Source: Saxidomus purpurata
Lineage: Eukaryota; Mollusca; Bivalvia; Venerida; Veneridae
Length of the DNA stretch: 64,000 bases
NCBI GenBank assembly: GCA_022818135.1
Contig: JAFMSR010000007.1
Span: 10,634,007 to 10,698,006, forward strand
Direction of reading: 5' to 3'
Both the position numbers and the translations under genes were made by a program. The stretch's first letter is position 1. Each line of letters opens with the position of its first letter. Of this stretch, positions 60,284-64,000 are shown piece by piece. Below the pieces are notes generated by a model. That model ran no database searches. It was not told the DNA's origin and was given only the letters and a program-made list of their open reading frames with translations.

Positions 60284-60922
60284 ATGGAAAAACATCGGGA
60301 GGCTATCACACAGTTAGCCGATAATCAGGTGGATGCCAACACAAAACGCCAACTCATTTTGAAACCAGGTGGTAGTGGATTTCTAGGTGGAGTGATGATC
60401 CGTAGTTTATTGCGCTGGGATGGACAAAAAACCGTGAGAAACTTTGGGAAGAAAATTCCGAAGAAAAAAGCAAAGAGAAAAGCCTCTCCGAAGAAAAAAA
60501 CAAAGAAAAGAGCAAAGAAAAGAGCCTCTCCGAAGAAAAGAACCTCTCCGAAAAAAAGAACCCCGAAAAAACAGAAAAAGTCCATAAAGATAGATGAGCG
60601 ATTTGTGACCCAACGTCAAAAGAAAAAGGTACAAAGACTCGCCGACCGTTTCATCCTCTCCAACGATGAGAACTCCCATAAGAACACCCTTGGGAACACC
60701 CATGAGAACACCTATGAGAACACCCTTGGATATGGCTCGATTTTAACCTCTCACCCATGGTATTTAGACAATCTGAATGCCAAATCAGTGCGGTCTCCAA
60801 AAGCTGTCTTGTTTAAAACAGTGGTACACATCGTCCTGGGCTTCATTTCGACGTTAGACTCGGAGCATGATGGTCAGCAGCAGAAAAACCAAGATCACCA
60901 AACGCAAAGAACCGTTAATTAA
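60284..60922 (+). CDS. Polinton Lys-rich basic protein (212 aa)
   Basis: Intact frame starting at ATG 60284. Order: helical N-terminus (EKHREAITQLADNQ), a Gly-containing hydrophobic segment (GGSGFLGGVMIRSLL, residues about 32-46), then a highly basic stretch of about 60 residues with repeated SPKKRT / KKAKRK units. A Gln/Asn/Thr-rich region follows with a short repeat (ENT, NTLGN, about 60670-60730), and the C-terminus is charged. The basic block suggests a DNA-binding core protein, like adenovirus core proteins in role; that is inference. The end overlaps the next gene. Confidence 0.55.
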   Translation: MEKHREAITQLADNQVDANTKRQLILKPGGSGFLGGVMIRSLLRWDGQKTVRNFGKKIPKKKAKRKASPKKKTKKRAKKRASPKKRTSPKKRTPKKQKKSIKIDERFVTQRQKKKVQRLADRFILSNDENSHKNTLGNTHENTYENTLGYGSILTSHPWYLDNLNAKSVRSPKAVLFKTVVHIVLGFISTLDSEHDGQQQKNQDHQTQRTVN

Positions 60923-61228
60923 AAAACATGGTACCATGGTATTGGCTCTCGGACAAGCCTCTGCTCCCTTACGAAAGAAGATTTTGAAAGAAGCACCAAA
61001 GGAACTAATCCATTGCGTCGCAGAGTGCTGTCACAATGTTTTAAAAGGCAATGTGCCCCTGTCAGAGACTCAGAAACGCCAGTTCAACCCCAAGCGTCAA
61101 CAACTCCGTCTGATAGCGGACAAAAAAGTATCGATTCAAAAGAAAAAAAGGTGTTGAATCAACAAGAAGGAGTTCTACCCTTACTAAGCATTTTAACCCG
61201 CTGGCTCCTGCTTTGGCTCCTGCTTTAG
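60867..61228 (+). pseudogene. Conserved small Polinton protein, frame-broken
   Basis: Starts at 60867 or 60870. It reads MVSSRKTKITKRKEP, then LRKKILKEAPKELIHCVAEC, NVLKGNVPLSETQKRQF and LRLIADKKVS, stopping at 61157. The continuation (VLNQQEGVLPLLSIL) is in another frame and ends at 61228. The pattern (helix, Cys pair, then LS-x-Q-K-R, then a C-terminal GG/hydrophobic tail) recurs in many invertebrate Polintons. Function unknown. It overlaps the basic protein gene by 56 nt, as tightly packed viral genes do. Confidence 0.6.
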
Positions 61229-61276
61229 CACCTGTCGTACGTAAGGTCATACAAGGACTCCTACCTTTTTAAAAAT

Positions 61277-62066
61277 ATGAAGAAGATGGTCATTGTTCCC
61301 TACAAAATGTTAGAAGAGATACAGAAGAAATACAAGAAAAACAGAACCACCACGGCCGCGACTCCCATTTAGCCCTCAGGTCGTGCACACCGTGGATTTA
61401 CAGAAAGAAATGCAGCCTATACTACAGCGGAATGAGCTGTAGAGTCAGAGAAAGCTCAGTTGTATGAGGAAACGTTACAGAAATTTCAGAGAGCCCATAA
61501 GAAAGCCGTTCCCCCTCACAGTTCGACTCTTACAACAACAGCAGCAGCAGCAGCAACAGCAACAACAGCAGCATCACCACCACCACCACCGACTACAGAA
61601 GAAGAAGAAGACCCCACCACGATTCAAAATCGTATCATGGCTAGCGTACCCGTCACGATGCAACGAAAAGCTAAATTACTTCTACACCTGCTTAAAGAGT
61701 CATCCCAGCATGGGTTGGGACCGTCAGGGTGTGTTACAATACCAAGATACACCCGTGGTAGGATCTACTGTCATTGATTTGGTCAATGATGTGCTACGCA
61801 ATCGTAAAGGTTCGAAACCCAAAGAATGGGAAAAGTTTGCTCAGGGACTCAAAGAGATCAATGTTCCCCAGGAAGTCATTGGTAACAAGGAGCGATGGGG
61901 TTGGATACAGAGATCAGGCGTCGCAAATGAGGACAATTGGGGGGCAGAGGCAGATGAACCAGACTTCTCACTGATGACACCACCTCCAACGGTCAAGAGA
62001 CGGTGTAAAACCAAGACCTCCACACTGTCACACGGGCCTAACACTGGGAAGCTTGGAGCTGAAAAA
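61277..62066 (+). pseudogene. Pre-integrase Polinton protein of unknown function, broken
   Basis: The start, MKKMVIVPYKMLEEI (61277), is followed by several frame changes between about 61370 and 61720. Recognisable blocks: VDLQKEMQPILQ (about 61395), QLYEETLQKFQRAHKK (about 61458) and a low-complexity Gln/His or Thr/Pro stretch from a CAG/CAA/CAC run. A common frame then runs MGWDRQGVLQYQDTP, TVIDLVNDVLRNRKGSKP and NVPQEVIGNKERWGWIQ to about 61910. Such proteins commonly lie just upstream of the integrase in bivalve Polintons. An acidic/Ser segment leads straight into the integrase frame here. Confidence 0.65.
61530..61600. repeat. CAG/CAA then CAC trinucleotide tract
   Basis: About 15 mixed CAG/CAA units followed by about 7 CAC/CAT units. 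Encodes Gln-His, Thr-Ala or Pro-rich runs depending on frame. A likely site of length change and a possible cause of the nearby frame breaks. Confidence 0.9.
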
Positions 62067-63139
62067 ATGAAACGGGAGGATCGACTCCGTCGCATTTACT
62101 ATGATGTTCAACACCCAGCTGCTTTTTCAGGGATAGGTGCCTTGTACAAAGCAGATCGAAAACAGGACAAATTTATCACACTAACACAAGTCAAGTCCTG
62201 GTTATAGCGACAGAAAACTTACACGTTACGCAAACCGATTCGTCGTAAATTTGCAAGAAGAAAAACAGTGATGGGAGGCATTGATCATCAGTGGCAAGCG
62301 GATTTAGCCGATTTACAGTCACTCAAGAAAGACAATGATCAGTATCGGTATTTACTCTGTGTCATTGATGTGTTTTCAAAATATGCCTGGGTGGTCCCTC
62401 TGTACAACAAAACAGGACAGAGTTTAATTCAAGCTTTCAAATTCATCCTGAAAGAGCGAATACCACAGACGCTGCAAACGGATAAAGGATCTGAATTCGA
62501 AAACAAAGAGTTTCAATCGTTTTTAAAAACAAAGGACATTCACTTCTTCACCACTGAGAATCCAGAGACGAAAGCCAGTATAGTGGAACGATTTCAATGC
62601 ACCTTGAAAACACGGATGTGGAAATATTTTACGCATAAGAAGACCCAGAGGTACATTGATGTGTTGCAGGATTTGGTGCATGCTTACAATCACAGTTTCA
62701 TCGAAGCATTCAAACCACCCCGGCTTCGGTCACGACACAACAGGATCCGGAGATTACCCAACACCTGTATGGATCCAAGACATCCAGAGCTAAACTCTTG
62801 GTCCACGTGGGAGATTTAGTGCGTATCAACAAGACCAAACGAACATTTGACAAAGGGTATTTGCCCAACTGGACCACCGAGTTCTTTAGAATTATTCATA
62901 TACGTCACAGCTCACCACCCAAAGTACAGCTTGAAGATCTTGCCGGAGAACGTATTGAAGGTTCTTTCTACCTGCCCGAAATTCAGCCGATAAAAGACTC
63001 GGACATTTATGAAATTGAATCAGTTCTCGGACGACGCTCCAGGAAAGGAGGCAGAAAATCAATCAAGGAAATCAAAGTGCATTGGGAAGGCTATCCAAAG
63101 AAATTTGACAGCTGGATTCCAGAATCCTCTCTGGTATAA
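62067..63139 (+). pseudogene. Polinton integrase (DDE, chromodomain), broken
   Basis: Retroviral-type integrase that inserts the element DNA. Start ATG near 62067. The N-terminal part has IYYDVQHPAAFSG and a stop TAG at 62205-62207. The same frame continues with YTLRKPIRRKFARR. Catalytic core: DHQWQADLADL (first Asp), YAWVVPLYNKTG, LQTDKGSEFEN (second Asp) and ETKASIVERF (Glu, about 34 residues after the second Asp), so the DDE triad is present. The frame changes near 62695. SH3-like segment: GDLVRINKTKRTFDKGYLPNW (62807 on). A C-terminal chromodomain (YEIESVLGRR, IKEIKVHWEGYP, FDSWIP) ends at 63139. Chromodomains in integrases guide insertion to modified chromatin. Confidence 0.93.
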
Positions 63140-63143
63140 AAAC

Positions 63144-63423
63144 ATGTCTCAGACACCGGATACGTTCAGTAGTGTGGAAGTACGAGAGGAGAACACAGGC
63201 TCCACCACCACCACCACCAACAACACGAGAGCGGCGAAAAACAAAATCACTTTCTTTTCACAGATTATTGTGATTTATGGTATCATCGGTGTTGCCATTT
63301 TTCATCTGAGTTTTCAGTCGCCGGCAAAGAATTGTGGCTCGTGTTGTTAAGTAGCTCTCTGGGTTACATTCTACCGACACCAGGTTTGAAGTTTGTGAAA
63401 CCCCCAAAGACGCTGGGATCATG
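63144..63423 (+). pseudogene. Small Polinton membrane protein, frame-broken
   Basis: ATG at 63144, five nt after the integrase stop. A Thr/Asn-rich N-terminus is followed by one clear membrane segment (FFSQIIVIYGIIGVAIF, about residues 38-54). It stops at 63348-63350 (SCC). A shifted frame from about 63320 gives a second hydrophobic segment (LWLVLLSSSLGYILPTPG) and ends at 63423, overlapping the next start. The intact form would therefore have two membrane segments. Role unknown, perhaps virion membrane or host membrane interaction. Confidence 0.6.
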
Positions 63424-64000
63424 AATTCGTTTTACATCACCGTGCTCAGTGACAGTTCCATGACTTTGTTTCCTCGCAATACGCAAAGTGAGTTTCGTAC
63501 CAAATTGATGAAACCTGTGGAACTCAAAAAAGAGGAGTGGGAAATGGCTCTCGTTGAACTCATCATTCCCTCTCAAATTGTGAACATCACCGAACAGGAA
63601 GCGCATTTTGATATCATCACGACGGATCCAAGTTTAGGCAAAGAGTTTGCAAAAGTGATCAACAAATGCCAAAAACAAGTGACTCAGTATATTGTATCGC
63701 TCTGCTTCAAAGCTGGAGTGTATGCGACACCCGTTCACTTGATGGAGGAAATCGACTACGCCATTCAACAGACGCCGGGAGACGTATTTCATCAAAAAGT
63801 ATCGTGTTTCATCTCGCATATTCCAAAGGGACGCAGCATGTGAAATTCAATGAGAAAAGTCGAGAGACGCAAATTGGAGTCCTCTTCCACCCGAATCTCG
63901 CTCTCAAGTTAGGAGCAAAAACCAACGACTCGTCGGATATCTTCCCGCAACATCCTGATCCTTTTCCGTACGGGTTGGATCACAATGTCGGTTGGAATCA
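63421..64000 (+). pseudogene. Polinton structural-type protein, 5' part, frame-broken
   Basis: Begins MNSFYITVLSDSSMTLFP, then NTQSEFRTKLMKPVELKKEE, WEMALVELIIPSQIVNI and YATPVHLMEEIDYAI, stopping at 63841-63843. The continuation (VKFNEKSRETQIG, GAKTNDSSDIFPQHPDP) is in another frame from about 63790 and runs off the right edge. The N-terminal pattern (FY-x-L-S-S, then WE-x-AL-E-I-P) is conserved in animal Polintons and is generally taken as a virion or structural component. Assignment to a specific capsid protein is not possible from this part. Confidence 0.65.

Larger units (their letters stand above)
53881..64000 (+). mobile_element. Polinton/Maverick element, pseudogenised, right end outside window
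   Basis: All recognised genes are on the plus strand: family B DNA polymerase, small ORFs, packaging ATPase, basic protein, conserved small protein, pre-integrase protein, integrase with chromodomain, small membrane protein, structural-type protein. This combination defines Polinton/Maverick elements, also described as adintovirus-like. They have both a protein-primed polymerase and a retroviral-type integrase. The region is visibly richer in GC than the host DNA. Nearly every long gene has in-frame stops or frame changes. The left terminus is not defined and no terminal inverted repeat can be tested because the right end is missing. Confidence 0.92.

Noticed and set aside
60325..60703. Phe/Arg-rich minus-strand frames
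   Set aside because: Antisense of the Lys-rich basic protein.
58449..61228. Adenain-type cysteine protease expected in a Polinton
   Set aside because: No His-Trp / Asp / Cys protease pattern could be recognised in any frame. It may be lost or lie beyond the right edge.

Overview
The window looks like nuclear DNA of a bivalve mollusc; the species cannot be named from the sequence. The host DNA is AT-rich, genes carry GT-AG introns, tRNA-derived SINEs and degraded LINEs are scattered through it, and several dispersed repeats have tandem cores, as is common in bivalves. No bacterial-type gene organisation is present.

Layout. 1-7.0 kb: repeats, a dead LINE (about 3.6-4.6 kb) and a reversed SINE (about 5.3-5.5 kb). 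7.05-19.28 kb (+): a complete SSRP1 gene, the HMG-box subunit of the histone chaperone FACT. Its 18 coding exons can be joined in frame to 781 residues, and intron 8 carries a MITE with TTAA ends. 19.3-30.2 kb: gene-poor, with two elements that have inverted ends and tandem-repeat cores, a third tandem-core repeat, SINEs and a CA microsatellite. 30.48-31.09 kb (+) and 47.71-47.09 kb (-): two paralogous, convergent, secreted IL-17-like cytokine genes. Each has its splice acceptor directly before the ATG, their 3'UTRs are still alignable, and both have lost the usual C-terminal Cys-x-Cys. About 16 kb of repeat-rich DNA lies between them, including a LINE inserted into a SINE.

50.9-53.9 kb: a perfect 33-bp inverted repeat, an inverted pair of first-exon-like segments, and an array of about eight 145-bp units that grades into CAGCC-rich DNA. 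53.9-64.0 kb (+, running off the right edge): most of a Polinton/Maverick-type element, visibly richer in GC than the host DNA. It encodes protein-primed family B DNA polymerase, packaging ATPase, several small or basic proteins, a retroviral-type integrase with chromodomain, a small membrane protein and the start of a structural-type protein. Almost every larger reading frame is broken by stops or frame changes, although the catalytic motifs are still readable, so this copy is a fairly young pseudogenised element. The polymerase N-terminal segment is present twice, with a TATA-containing segment between the copies.

In an intact element of this kind the polymerase copies the DNA, the integrase inserts it, and the ATPase and structural proteins package it into particles. 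No intact set remains here. No protease or major capsid gene is visible; capsid genes may lie beyond the right edge.
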